From positions 248,001 through 312,000 of the forward strand of contig CAJQUW010004443.1 of the NCBI GenBank assembly GCA_907163375.1: 64,000 nucleotides of DNA, written 5' to 3'. A model generated the notes under the pieces. The model ran no database searches, was not told where the DNA came from, and was given only the letters and a program-made list of their open reading frames with translations. Origin of the DNA: Prostheceraeus crozeri (Eukaryota; Platyhelminthes; Polycladida; Euryleptidae). The position numbers and the translations under genes were made by a program. Below, piece after piece: positions 24,673 through 34,478 of this stretch. Numbering within the stretch: the first letter of the stretch is position 1; every line of letters starts with the position of its first letter.

Positions 24673-26750
24673 ATGGTTCGAACGTCAAGCATTTCCCGAC
24701 AGAGACTTATTTTTCATTATTGCAGTACTTGCAATTTGCCGGTTCGCCACGCTAGCAAAAGCAGTCATAAGGGTTTCTCTTTTAAGGAGGATGGTACATA
24801 CCTGTATTGCCTTACATGTAAGGCATATCTAAAGAGCACTGAGAAGGCGAACAGTGAGGAAGATAAGGCGTTTATTCAAGCCCATACTGCCTGTGCACTT
24901 GGTAATGGACGCAAAGGCATCAATCTGACCTCGACCGCAGAAAAGCGGAAATTGGAAAGATTGTTTGCCAAGGAGGACAGGCCGGCGACAGGGGTTTTGA
25001 GCCAATGTGATCAGGTCGCGAAAACTTCTAAACCTCCAAAAAAGGCGCGATCCATCAGAGTAAAGTCGAGAAAATTCATTGATAGTGACACGTCACTATC
25101 TGATTATGAAGTGAGTACTGTTAAATGCTTATTTTAAATTAGGGTTTTAAATGAAACAATGATGAATGTCACCTACGATTCTAGTGCAAGTATGCATGTA
25201 GTAAACATATTTTTTAACATTTCAGAGTTCAGAACTTCCAACGAAGAGTGCCAAGGTAGTTTTAAAGAAATTGCCTACAGCAAGAGATGTAAGTATTTTA
25301 CAGTCAAAATGTTTATGATTATAAATATGTTTTACTACTAAACTCTTTCTTTCAGCATTTCAACAGTCTGCCACCTGTTCCGAAATTGACTATGGTGGAG
25401 AAAAAAGTAAATCCACATCCCGTAAGTATTATATACAAGGTCTATACGTATATAACTAGAAATTTTAAAACATTGTTAACTTTTCAGCTGTTCCAAAGTC
25501 TGCCCCCTATTCCCAAGTTGAGAACGGTGGAAAATAATGGATGCCAGAGAACTGTAAGTATGATTGTTCCAGTCTACACTCACGGAAATCTATCATGTCT
25601 TAATAATCACTCTCTAATCATTTGTCTTTATTCCTATTGCAGGCAATTCGATCTTTATCACTGAGAAAGACTCGAGATCGCAGTGTCCTCTCAACGCCAC
25701 CTACCTCAACGTCCATGGAGGACAATGAGGAAACACCCTATAGCATCCGCGAGTCCCCATCAGATGAGTCCTCTTCGGATGGGTCCTCTTTATCAGCGAC
25801 ATCATCGCCAACTTCTTCTGATGATGACAGTGATGATGGTAGAATTGCTAAGGTAAGGACAATATTAGGAATGAATATGAAAGCAGATAATTGAAATGTA
25901 AAAAGATTGTAACAGTTAAATTTTGATTTTAGAATAGTTCATACAACGTTGAGGTGGAAGATGGATCAGATCATGAGATCATCATGACTCCTAAGGTAAG
26001 ATACACATGTTTACACGTGTTTACATTATTTAGATATTATTATATTGTTAATTCTACAAACATTATTAACTTCTTTCCCATATAATGATGTATGGATAAT
26101 ACAAATATTTTCTATTCTCATTACAGGATGCAGCGGTCTGCGCATCACAGGAGGAAGTATCCTTCTCGAACATTCGATCGTCTCCAACCTGCAGCGTCCG
26201 CTTCCCCTTCACTCCTATACTGGAGTATAGGGGTGCATCACCACCGCACACAGCACAACCACCTACCCCGGGGACTGCTCCTCCTACGACTTCCCACGAT
26301 CCTCCTCCTCCTACTACACCATCACCTACGACTTCCCATGATCCTGCTCCCCCTACGATCTCCAACACTACTGTCCACGCTCCTGCTTCCATCATGCTGC
26401 GAACCAAGGAGTACAATGTTGATCTAGATGAATCTAATGACAATAGTGAGTTGAGGCGCTGTGAGGAGCGACTGCGACTCGCTGAGGAAAGGGAAGCGAA
26501 GTTAAGGACTGAAAATCGGGATTTAATCCAATCTGTTCGAAATTTGACGCAGTCAAACTTACATATGTCATCACTCCTTTCAAGAGGTAATAAGCCTTTT
26601 GAAAAAGAGACTTTAATGCATATTGAGTATGCAAATTCGAACATTGAAAAGGTGAGGCTGACTCACATGGAAGACAGGGGTGCTTGCTCTGCACAGTGTC
26701 AGCACATCAAGATGTGCCACAGTGGCATTGTAAAATGCATAAAAATGTGA
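24673..26750 (+). CDS. Seven-exon, 509-residue putative regulatory protein of the outer Polinton
   Basis: Coding exons: 24673-25110, 25226-25288, 25356-25421, 25488-25553, 25643-25852, 25933-25995 and 26127-26750. Every junction has a GTAAG/GTGAG donor and a polypyrimidine-AG acceptor, all introns are phase 0, and all internal exons are multiples of three, so the frame stays open for 509 residues. Exon 1 has a zinc-binding-like pattern (YCSTCNLPV, then YCLTCKAYL, then HTACALG). Exons 3 and 4 are duplicates (FNSLPPVPKL and FQSLPPIPKL). Exon 5 is an acidic serine-rich tract. The last exon is proline/threonine-rich, then a coiled coil (RRCEERLRLAEEREAKLRTE), then a C/H-rich tail (CSAQCQHIKMCH). 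No family recognised. Its position ahead of the polymerase and its acidic/zinc make-up suggest an early regulator; that is inference. Confidence 0.7.
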
Positions 26751-26884
26751 TGTACTTTACTTTTTTCTTTTGGAAAATGAAAATTGTTGTACATCCTGAA
26801 TTTTTTCCTTTATATCATCGGTGATACTACATCTATCTCAAAAGTGAAGAGATCGGAACAAATTCTATTGGGTGGTAATAGCTC

Positions 26885-26942
26885 TGACGTCATAGAATGA
26901 TGAAAATATATAAGGACTATCAAAAATTATAATCCTCATCAT
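26885..26942 (+). promoter_or_regulatory. DNA polymerase promoter: CRE, TATA box, initiator
   Basis: A perfect palindromic CRE, TGACGTCA, lies at 26885-26892, TATATAAG at 26907-26914, and an initiator-like TCATCATT with its A at 26938, exactly 31 bases from the TATA start. The polymerase ATG follows at 26955. The compact layout implies a leader of about 17 bases and control by a host CREB/ATF-type bZIP factor. Confidence 0.7.
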
Positions 26943-26954
26943 TTACTATTAAGA

Positions 26955-29900
26955 ATGGTTGTCTGTTTCAAGTGTGGAAAATCTTTTACTCTTTATGGCA
27001 ATTTGCAACGTCATGAAAAATTTTGTAAGTTGGGGATAACATATAAGTGTAGCAAGTGTCCATATCAAACGAATAGGAAGGATAATCTAAAGCGACACAA
27101 TCTAGTTTGCAATTTAAGTTCAAATTCTCAAAATATGTCAGTTGTTAATCAAGTAGAATCACAAAATAATCACATATTCAGATCTAGCATTGTTGAGCCA
27201 ACGTCTAGACATACGTCAACCAGCGCTTCAAATAATACCTTTATGCAATGTTGCTCCCGTTGTGGTAAAAATTATAATTCTGTTAGCAAATTTCGTCAGC
27301 ATATGAATGTACATAATACAAAAAGTGAGATGAATATTCATAATAATCATGGAACTCTAAATCTCAGTGAAAGCGCACTTAATGGGCACGCTCGTGTATA
27401 TGACATCACACCATCAACACATACAATCGACATTAATTCTTTTTTATTGAGTATGCGACCTATATTAGGGAACTTAGTGTCAAACCTTCTAGAACAATTT
27501 CAACTACGTGGCCGTCAAATTGCACAAATTCGTTATGTGCGATCAGATCCTCAAGAAGATGAAACGTTTCTCGCACACTTTACATCATCATCTACAAACT
27601 ATATTTATGACTATGATACCTGGTTCCAAGATAATTTGAATAGTCTTTCAAGCCATATTGAAGCATTTGCAAATAAGGGTAGCAACTGGGTTATAGATGA
27701 AATACTTAATATTGAATTCAATGTTATTACCAGTCAACTACTATCCGGTGGACAAACATTTACTCTACCAAAGAGCTTAAAAGATTCTAAGGCTGTAATC
27801 AATGTACACTCGAATGTAAATGACTGCTTCAAGTATTCAGTTTTATCAATACTACATTATGATGAAGTACTTCACTCGAGGAATGAGATGAAATCATATA
27901 GCAAGTGGACATCAGATCTGAATATGGATGGCATTGCCACACCAGTATCAATAAAAGATATTTCTAGGTTTGAGAAAAATAATGACATCAAAATTAACAT
28001 TCACTTTTATGAAAAAGGACTCAAAGGTGTTCGTTATAGTAGCAACTTTATTGGTAAACGAACTGTCAATATACTTTTAATTGTTAACAATGAACGCGCA
28101 CATTATTGTGGAATCAGAAAGATATCGAGACTATATAGGAAAATTAATAAAAGATTTAAACATTACTGTGATCGATGCACCCAATCGTTTACATATAAGA
28201 CAACTCTAGACCGACATTATCAATTTTGTGTTCGAGGAAAAGCGCAAATAGAAAAAATGCCTAAACAACTACAGGTAAGTATAAGTAGCATGGAATATCA
28301 TCTAAGTCCACCTTTAGTAATTTATGCAGATATAGAGTGCTACATCGATAATAAAGTGCATAAACCTGCAGCAGTTGGAGTTTATCATGTTTGGCGCAAC
28401 GCTCTCCAATCAAAATTTGACAACGAATATTACGTCTTTAAAGGAGAAAATTGTATTACGAACTTCTTAAATCACCTAGAAAATGTAGCTCAAAATTTGT
28501 ATGACAATCAGCGTGCAATAAGTAGACAACCGATGTCTCTATCCCATGATGAAGAAGAAAAACACAAAAGCGCACAGAGTTGCAGTAAATGTAAATCTAA
28601 GTTCAGTGATGATTGTATCAAAGTGAGAGATCATGATCATATAACAGGAAAATATAGACAAACATTATGTAGCAAATGCAATCTTCGATTGAAACTGAAT
28701 AGGCGGAAACTGCCCATATTTTTCCACAACTTCAAGAATTATGACAGTCACATCGTTTGCTACAAAGCAATTGGAAAGAAGAAACCATGGAAATTAGAAG
28801 TGGTAGCAGCCACAGCTGAAAAATACATAACTTTATCCACTAGTGTACCTGTGAACGAGTACAATGGAAAAACAATATATTTTAAATTAAAGTTCTTGGA
28901 TTCTTTTCAATTTCTATGTGCATCACTAAGTGAATTAGCAAAAGGATTACAAGTGTATAAGCATGTAGAAAAATTAAGAAACGAATTTCAACTGATTAAT
29001 GATGACATCCTATATCAAAAGGGATTGTTTCCCTACTCATATTTTAAAAGTCTAAATACATTGTTGGAAAATAGTCTACCACCACAAGGTGAATTCTATA
29101 ATGATCTCACACGAGATCATTGCTCAGACAAAGAATATGAACACGGTTGTAATGCGTGGATTGCTTTCAGTTGCTCCAATTTTGGCGATTACATGCTTGC
29201 ATATCTCAAATTAGATGTGTTATTGCTGGCAGATATTTTTGAAGTCTTTAGATCATTGAGTCAAAATGAAGATGAGGTGGATCCTGTGAATTTTGTCAGC
29301 CTTCCACACCTTAGGTTTACTTCAGCTTTGATTTTCGCTTCATCTGATCCTCCACACTACATACAAGATGAAAACATGTACAATCTATTTGAAAGAGGAA
29401 TAAGAGGAGGTATGACATTTACAAATATTCATCGAGCACGTGCACGCATTACGGAATTACAAAATAATACAAATGAAAGCCGTCACTTATCCTACATAGA
29501 TGTCAACAACCTTTACGGCTCGTCACTCAGCAAGAGTCTACCACATTCAAATTTCAAATGGTTGAATGAAGATGAAATGGACTACTTTTCAAACGAAGTT
29601 AACATTCAAGCCATAGATGATGATAGTCAAATCGGGTATATTTTTGATTTAGATTTGGAATATCCTGCAAGCATACATGATGACACTGCCGATTTTCCAT
29701 TGGCGCCAGAAATGCAGATGATAGAACAAAAAATGTTTTCAAGTTATATGAAAGACTTGTATAAAAAAGTAAGACCAAATACTAACTTTTCTTCAACTAA
29801 GAAACTATTGTTACACCAATTTGATAGGGAAAATTATGTTATACACTATTCAATATTAAAATTTTATTTATTTATGGGCATGAAAGTCAAAAAAGTTCAT

Positions 29901-30841
29901 AGCGGTGTAAAGTTCACTCAAAAGCCCTGGTTAAGAACGTTCATTGACATGAATTCCCAAAAGAGAGCTCAGTCAAGAAGTGATTTTAAAAGTCATTTTA
30001 CAAGTTGAAGAATAACTCTTTATATGACAAGACAATGGAAAATGTAAGACGAAGGAGAAAATTCAGATTAGTTAATAGTGTTGAGCAATGTCAAAAATTA
30101 TCAAATCATCCACTCTATGTTCAGCATAAGATCTTTGATGAAGATCTAGTTGGCATGGAAATGTACAAGCCTTCAATGATGTTGAATAAATTAATTTATG
30201 TTGGTCAAGCAGTTCTTGATTGTAGCAAGTTGGAAATGTATCAACTATTTCATAATGATTTAAAAAGATGTCCACTGATAAATAGAACGCGACTTTGTGG
30301 CGGTGACACTGACAGTTTTTTCCTATGTTTATACACCTCACCTTCTATCCGTCTGGAGGACATACTTCTATATTTTGGTGAAAAATTTGACTCTTCAAAC
30401 TATGATGTACATCACCGACTATACTCAACTACAAACAGAGCTAGGTTGGGCTGTTTTAAGGAAGAGTGTGCGGGAAAGTTGCTTGAGGAAATGATCTTAT
30501 CAAAACCGAAAATGTATTCAATGAAATATCTAGATTCATCTTGCCACAGCATCAAACGTGCAAAAGGAGTGCAGAGAGCTGCAGTTAAAAAACTACAACA
30601 TAATGATTATAGGACCGTGTACTACAGTGAAATGGATACAAGTGAAGAAATGACAGTAATTAACTCGAAAAACCACTTAGTTACTACAAAATCATTTAGG
30701 AAGCGAGGACTTTCACTCTGGGAGGATAAGCGCTGTTGGTTAAATAAAAATTTGTCACTACCATATGGACACTACAGCTTGGGACTTCCCCCACCTTCAA
30801 AAAGAAGGAGAATCCTTCCTGCTATAGGTGATGTGGAATAA
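26955..30841 (+). pseudogene. PolB: Protein-primed DNA polymerase B of the outer Polinton, one frameshift
   Basis: Replicates the linear element genome from its ends. The first frame (26955-30008) has N-terminal C2H2 fingers (CFKCGKSFTLYGNLQRHEKF; CSRCGKNYNSVSKFRQH), a Cys/His-containing globular domain (DCFKYSVLSILH ... AHYCGI), exonuclease motifs (VIYADIECY; FHNFKNYDSH; LKLDVLLLADIF) with a zinc-binding KVRDHDHITGKYR insert between the first two, and the polymerase A motif SYIDVNNLYGSSL. It stops at 30008. The rest continues in another frame from 30005, with the B motif (NNSLYDKTMENVRRR, where a glycine usual in the family is aspartate) and the C motif CGGDTDSFF. One indel at about 30000 therefore splits an otherwise full-length enzyme of about 1,290 residues. 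Confidence 0.93.
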
Positions 30842-30912
30842 GTCTAAATAGATTCAACAAGGTAATTTACAAGTAAAGTAACCAATCGTCATATCTTCCT
30901 GCTTAGTTATGC

Positions 30913-31047
30913 TTACTAATATATAGGTTGTCTAAACACAAAATGAAATTTCTACATTTTTCCGATGTGTAGAAATTATTACTAAAATATAGGTAGTCTT
31001 ATTATGAATTTAAGACATAGCACTCAACATCATTCCGATATGTTGAG
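30913..31047 (+). promoter_or_regulatory. Tandem box-plus-hairpin repeat, two units
   Basis: Each unit has a 21-base box, TTACTAAWATATAGGTWGTCT (30913-30933 and 30979-30999), followed by a hairpin. Hairpin 1 pairs AATTTCTACA (30947-30956) with TGTAGAAATT (30968-30977); hairpin 2 pairs CTCAACAT (31023-31030) with ATGTTGAG (31040-31047). The stems differ in sequence yet pair perfectly, and both loops keep TTCCGAT. This is what selection for structure would produce. It lies between the polymerase stop and the PC4-like start, so it could be a promoter/operator array, an mRNA 3'-end or leader element, or a replication or packaging signal. Confidence 0.6.
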
Positions 31048-31101
31048 ATGTGAAATAGCAAACTTTATGCAAACAGATGAATTAGGTTTATATTTGAAAA
31101 C

Positions 31102-31662
31102 ATGCCTCATTACACTAGAACATGGAAATTAAACGACTTACAAAGCGTTCACATAACAAATTCTAAGAAAGTAGTCTTTCGTCACTCAATAACAAATAGT
31201 GGTGGAAGACATCGTGGCGTTTGCATTAGCCTTCACGCATTATCTTCACTGAAAGACTTCGCTGATCTGATTGACAACCACAAGACTCGACTGAAGATTC
31301 CCCTCGATCAAAAGGTATGGATAAAGTGTGACTCTACCGTCAAGCTGTACGTCTGTTCACCAAAGAGGGAAGATGTTGACTATCGATTCTTCCGTTTCAG
31401 TGACGTCACATGGAGAAACTTTACAAAGGAGATACTACCACACATGATTTCATTCATTAAGGATGGAGGACATCAAGCGGATGGAAGTTGTGAATCGGAT
31501 GTTAACTTCAAAAGTAAACTCAAAACTCAATCTTCAAGAGATCGAGCGGTACATTCCGAACCGAAAGCAATGGTTATTAATAAAACACAAAATGAAGCCG
31601 ACAACGAACCTGCATCAGGGAAGACCCTCAATGTTAACATGGAGGATACAGAGGAAGGATAA
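31102..31662 (+). CDS. Possible PC4-like (transcription coactivator p15) protein
   Basis: A 186-residue frame. Residues about 22-60 (KKVVFRHSITNS, then RGVCISLHALSSLKDFADLI) and about 78-118 (VKLYVCSPKRED, then FRFSDVTWRNFTKEILPHM) each resemble the strand-turn-helix of PC4 domains, in which a KGISL-type strand leads into a W/L-rich helix. PC4 proteins bind single-stranded DNA and cooperate with TBP and TFIIB. The resemblance is weak and by eye only. The tail is polar and acidic. Its 3' end overlaps the TBP-like frame by about 200 bases, so either the genes truly overlap or one ancestral fusion has been frameshifted. Confidence 0.45.
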   Translation: MPHYTRTWKLNDLQSVHITNSKKVVFRHSITNSGGRHRGVCISLHALSSLKDFADLIDNHKTRLKIPLDQKVWIKCDSTVKLYVCSPKREDVDYRFFRFSDVTWRNFTKEILPHMISFIKDGGHQADGSCESDVNFKSKLKTQSSRDRAVHSEPKAMVINKTQNEADNEPASGKTLNVNMEDTEEG

Positions 31663-32032
31663 ATATGTGACTATCCTATTCTTTCCAAATGGAACAATCC
31701 AGTGTGTTGGTGGCTTCTCTGATGGTGATCTACCATATCTACATTCTAAGTTGGAAAATTTACTTAGAGACTCATTATCTAAATGGGAAGTGAAGACAAT
31801 GACTGTGCTATGTGAATTGAACTATCATTATGACTTTCGTAAAGTCACATCATCAAATAATCTCACTTATGAAGTGGAACTATTTCCAGCAGCACAGATG
31901 ACTAACTGGCACCCATATCATGTTCATGTATTCCATAATGGAAAGATTGTGATAACCGGCATTAAATACATAAATGATGTTCCTACCATCCTATGTGATT
32001 TGAGAAAAATATTTGTGAAATCTACATTGTAG
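31463..32032 (+). CDS. TATA-binding-protein-like protein
   Basis: A 189-residue frame whose C-terminal two thirds has the two-repeat layout of TBP. Repeat 1 contains KYVTILFFPNGTIQCVGGFS, comparable to the TBP strand ALIF-SGK-VCTGAKS. Repeat 2 contains YEVELFPAAQM, comparable to TBP's Y-PELFPGLIY, followed by VHVFHNGKIVITGIKYINDV, comparable to TBP's LLIFVSGK-VLTGAK. The order, spacing (about 85 residues between repeats) and final helix (LCDLRKIF) fit. TBP folds as a saddle that nucleates promoters; an element-encoded version could direct its TATATAAG promoters. The ATG at 31463 may not be the true start; later ATGs near 31591 and 31636 are also possible. Confidence 0.6.
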   Translation: MEDIKRMEVVNRMLTSKVNSKLNLQEIERYIPNRKQWLLIKHKMKPTTNLHQGRPSMLTWRIQRKDKYVTILFFPNGTIQCVGGFSDGDLPYLHSKLENLLRDSLSKWEVKTMTVLCELNYHYDFRKVTSSNNLTYEVELFPAAQMTNWHPYHVHVFHNGKIVITGIKYINDVPTILCDLRKIFVKSTL

Positions 32033-32189
32033 CTATGTAAATATTTAGAAAAGAACTGTACATTTGTAAATACATATTGAAATGTAAACGTGTTTTGCTT
32101 TCCCTCTAAACCCAACGATTTGGAACATAAAAACAAGGATATTAAATATATAAGGATATGCAAGGATATTAAATATATTAAGCATATAA

Positions 32190-32203
32190 AATAAAACTTT
32201 ATT
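32190..32203. terminator. Bidirectional polyadenylation signal
   Basis: The 14 bases AATAAAACTTTATT contain AATAAA on the plus strand (32190-32195) and on the minus strand (32198-32203). They would end the rightward TBP-like transcript and the leftward protease/capsid transcript, which converge here; the minus-strand signal overlaps the protease stop codon. Such shared signals are typical of compact DNA virus genomes. Confidence 0.65.
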
Positions 32204-32663
32204 ACAAAACAGTTTCAATATACTTTGTAAGAATTACATCATTTTTATAGCAGTCTTTCGAAAAAAGTTGTAAAACACTTTTACAGTAATTTTTTAATGG
32301 TCTTTCGTTGACGAAATATAGCACATAACCGCCGCACATGAGAGATACATTGCTTTGGAGTGGAAACGATGTAACTTTCTTAATCGTCCAGGAGAACCTA
32401 TTCATCCATAGTGCAATGTCATTTAAGCGAGGTAGATTAAGAAAGTCAAAATATTCAGCCACTTTATAGCGATTGATGTACACTGCAACCCAATGTTTAC
32501 CAGGAAGATTGTTGCTGTCCATATTGATGATAAGCGAACAAGGATAGAAAGGAATTGAATTAGGTAAATTATCTCTAGAAAAGACATCAAGAAATATTGA
32601 CTTGGAGTAGGGATGAGCATTTCCCATTTTCCTCAAGATTTCGGTGTTGCTTAGGTTACTCAT
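32202..32663 (-). CDS. PRO: Adenovirus-type cysteine protease (adenain-like), outer Polinton
   Basis: A 153-residue maturation protease that would cleave capsid and core precursors. The catalytic histidine is in LPGKHWVAVYINR, an acidic/aromatic segment VAEYFDFLNLP follows at the usual distance, and the nucleophile cysteine is in SNVSLMCGGYVLYF; this H...D...C order and length match the Polinton/adenovirus family. No disruption seen. Its ATG overlaps the stop of the upstream capsid gene as ATGA, suggesting one transcript translated by reinitiation or coupled start. The plus-strand polyA signal pair lies at its end. Confidence 0.88.
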   Translation of the reverse strand: MSNLSNTEILRKMGNAHPYSKSIFLDVFSRDNLPNSIPFYPCSLIINMDSNNLPGKHWVAVYINRYKVAEYFDFLNLPRLNDIALWMNRFSWTIKKVTSFPLQSNVSLMCGGYVLYFVNERPLKNYCKSVLQLFSKDCYKNDVILTKYIETVL

Positions 32664-33942
32664 CTCTGATAGCTGACAGTTACGTCTCGCATTCTCGTTA
32701 TTTCAACTTTGCTATCATAGATAGCATAAATGAGGCAAGTAATTGTTTTCTTCAAAGGTGACTCAAATGACACCTCTAGTCGTAGATTACCAGGCTTTGT
32801 AACTCCTACGCTTTCACCGCCTAGATCTGCATCTGCTGTGAGATTGTATATAATGAAGAAGTAACCATTTTATACATATCCATTGTAATTCCATTTGAAT
32901 CATCTGTGTTAAACATGCTCAGTGCAGTGAAAGTAGAACCATATTGACGTGCAAATTTACCCTCTTTAAAATTAGGCTCATAAGCTTTGCAAGCAACAAA
33001 TTTTCCATCCTGATAGAGTGCTAGTTTACTAACGTTAAAGTGTTGGAAATTAAATGGATTATTTTCAAAAGCACCAATAAATGACTCATTTTCCACAAAT
33101 GTGATATACACCGCCTTCGGCATCGCAGTGGGAAAAAGATTTGGGTAGGCATGAGAGGATGATCCCGCACCAATTGTGAAGTTTGTTAACACACTGTGAT
33201 TAACTGGATATATTGCATTGCTTTTCCTCAATCCTGTCGCATGCTCGTAGATGACTGACGGGTTCATTGTTACTCTCCTTACATTGAGCACGGCACTACT
33301 TGTGTTGATTTGATAGTTTGTAGCTCCAAAAGCCATTAACGCGAACTCAGGATTTGCACGAATAAATTTTATTTGCATTTTAACCTGTGATAGTAGATAT
33401 CTAGATTGACGAAGGAAATCAAGATAGACAGGTCCTTTCAAGTATAATTCCTTTGAATCTGCTGTCAATTCCATTCGTTTTGTCAAACCTCCATTTGAAA
33501 CATCATCAAATTTCCCTTGCTGATCATCATACCAGCCGGCAACTTGCAAGTGTGACTGTTTAGCTTGCTTCTGAAATTGCGTCATTGTATTTATGTATGC
33601 TCCATAGGGATATGCTCGATCCCCTCCTTCAATCTGTTTGTCATTCAATATTAAATACACATCTGAGAATAGACTGGCAATAGGAAGATTTGTTAATCCC
33701 ACTTTATCCTTGGTTGAATCAATATTGGTACCATCAGTCTTCTTAATTTGTATACACAATTCTAAATCAATGGATTGACGGTCAATATAATCTTGAGGAT
33801 TAGCAGGTATATCAAACTGAATAGGCTGTTGGTTGCCATCGATATTTGTTGTGGGGAATATGTCTACAATAGTTGAGGAAATAATGTCAGTTTGATGAGG
33901 CGGTGAATCAAAGAAACACAAAGCTGAATTGATACTCTGCAT
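32660..33942 (-). pseudogene. Capsid protein of the F54H12.2-like family (major capsid candidate), frameshifted near its end
   Basis: The main frame (32821-33942, 373 residues) matches a protein family widespread in invertebrate Polintons and known from Caenorhabditis F54H12.2. Landmarks are IQFDIPANPQDYIDRQSIDL, SLFSDVYLILNDKQIEGG, YPYGAYINTM and LLSQVKMQIKFIRANPEFAL. The family's closing segment appears in the next frame: YNLTADADLG, GNLRLEVSFESPL and ITCLIYAIYDSKVEI, ending at 32660. So a single indel near 32850 cuts off the last 55 or so residues. The family is predicted to form jelly-roll capsomers; I assign it as the main shell protein from context, since no other large capsid gene is present in this element. 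Confidence 0.75.
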
Positions 33943-33952
33943 CGTATTAGCT

Positions 33953-34435
33953 TTACAAATATGTTGTTTTCCTTCGTTTTGACTTGTTTCCAGTCGCTGT
34001 GGAATTTCGTTTGCGCTTTCTTGCTTTCACACGACGTCTTGATTTAGAACGTGCTGCTCTGGTGGGCTTTTTACTTTTCCTACGCCTTTGCTTAGTAACT
34101 CGACCTGATCCAACTTGTCTTGACTTCCTACGTTTCTTCCGAACTGTACGCCTCGTCTTTGTTAAATCATCTAATGCGTCTATGGCAGACTGCTGTGGAC
34201 GCAATTTCATGGATTCACCGATATTCTCCCCTTGAAGTGCATCAGCTGCAACATTTGCACCAATGTCTAAAGCTCTGTTTCCAACCCGCTTCATGAATGG
34301 TACGCCATACTTTTTGAGTGTTGGGAGAACCATACGTCTTAGTGCACCGAATATGCCTCCTCCAACTTGTCGTCTACCTCCAGCAAACACGGGATAGCCG
34401 CTCTGATAGGATGGACCACTGTAAATGCCTGACAT
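33953..34435 (-). CDS. Basic core/minor virion protein (adenovirus pX/pVII-like)
   Basis: A 160-residue protein. The N terminus has a glycine-rich start (SGIYSGPSYQSGYPVFAGGR) and a hydrophobic/amphipathic segment (GIFGALRRMVLPTLKKYGVP). After residue 95 it is almost wholly Arg/Lys/Ser (for example RKKRRKSRQVGSGRVTKQRR), ending with several nuclear-localisation-like clusters. This combination is the hallmark of the DNA-condensing core proteins of adenoviruses and of Polinton/adintovirus relatives. It lies 10 bp upstream of the capsid gene and appears intact. The plus-strand frame over it is a shadow. Confidence 0.8.
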   Translation of the reverse strand: MSGIYSGPSYQSGYPVFAGGRRQVGGGIFGALRRMVLPTLKKYGVPFMKRVGNRALDIGANVAADALQGENIGESMKLRPQQSAIDALDDLTKTRRTVRKKRRKSRQVGSGRVTKQRRRKSKKPTRAARSKSRRRVKARKRKRNSTATGNKSKRRKTTYL

Positions 34436-34478
34436 TATGTCCTGTGGATAATTATAGATCCTACAATAGCGTAAAGCC

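Noticed and set aside
26066..26644. 192-codon minus-strand frame
   Set aside because: Shadow of the proline-rich last exon of the spliced gene; the plus-strand splice structure explains the sequence better.
33984..34235. 83-codon plus-strand frame
   Set aside because: Mirror of the Arg/Lys-rich core gene on the minus strand.
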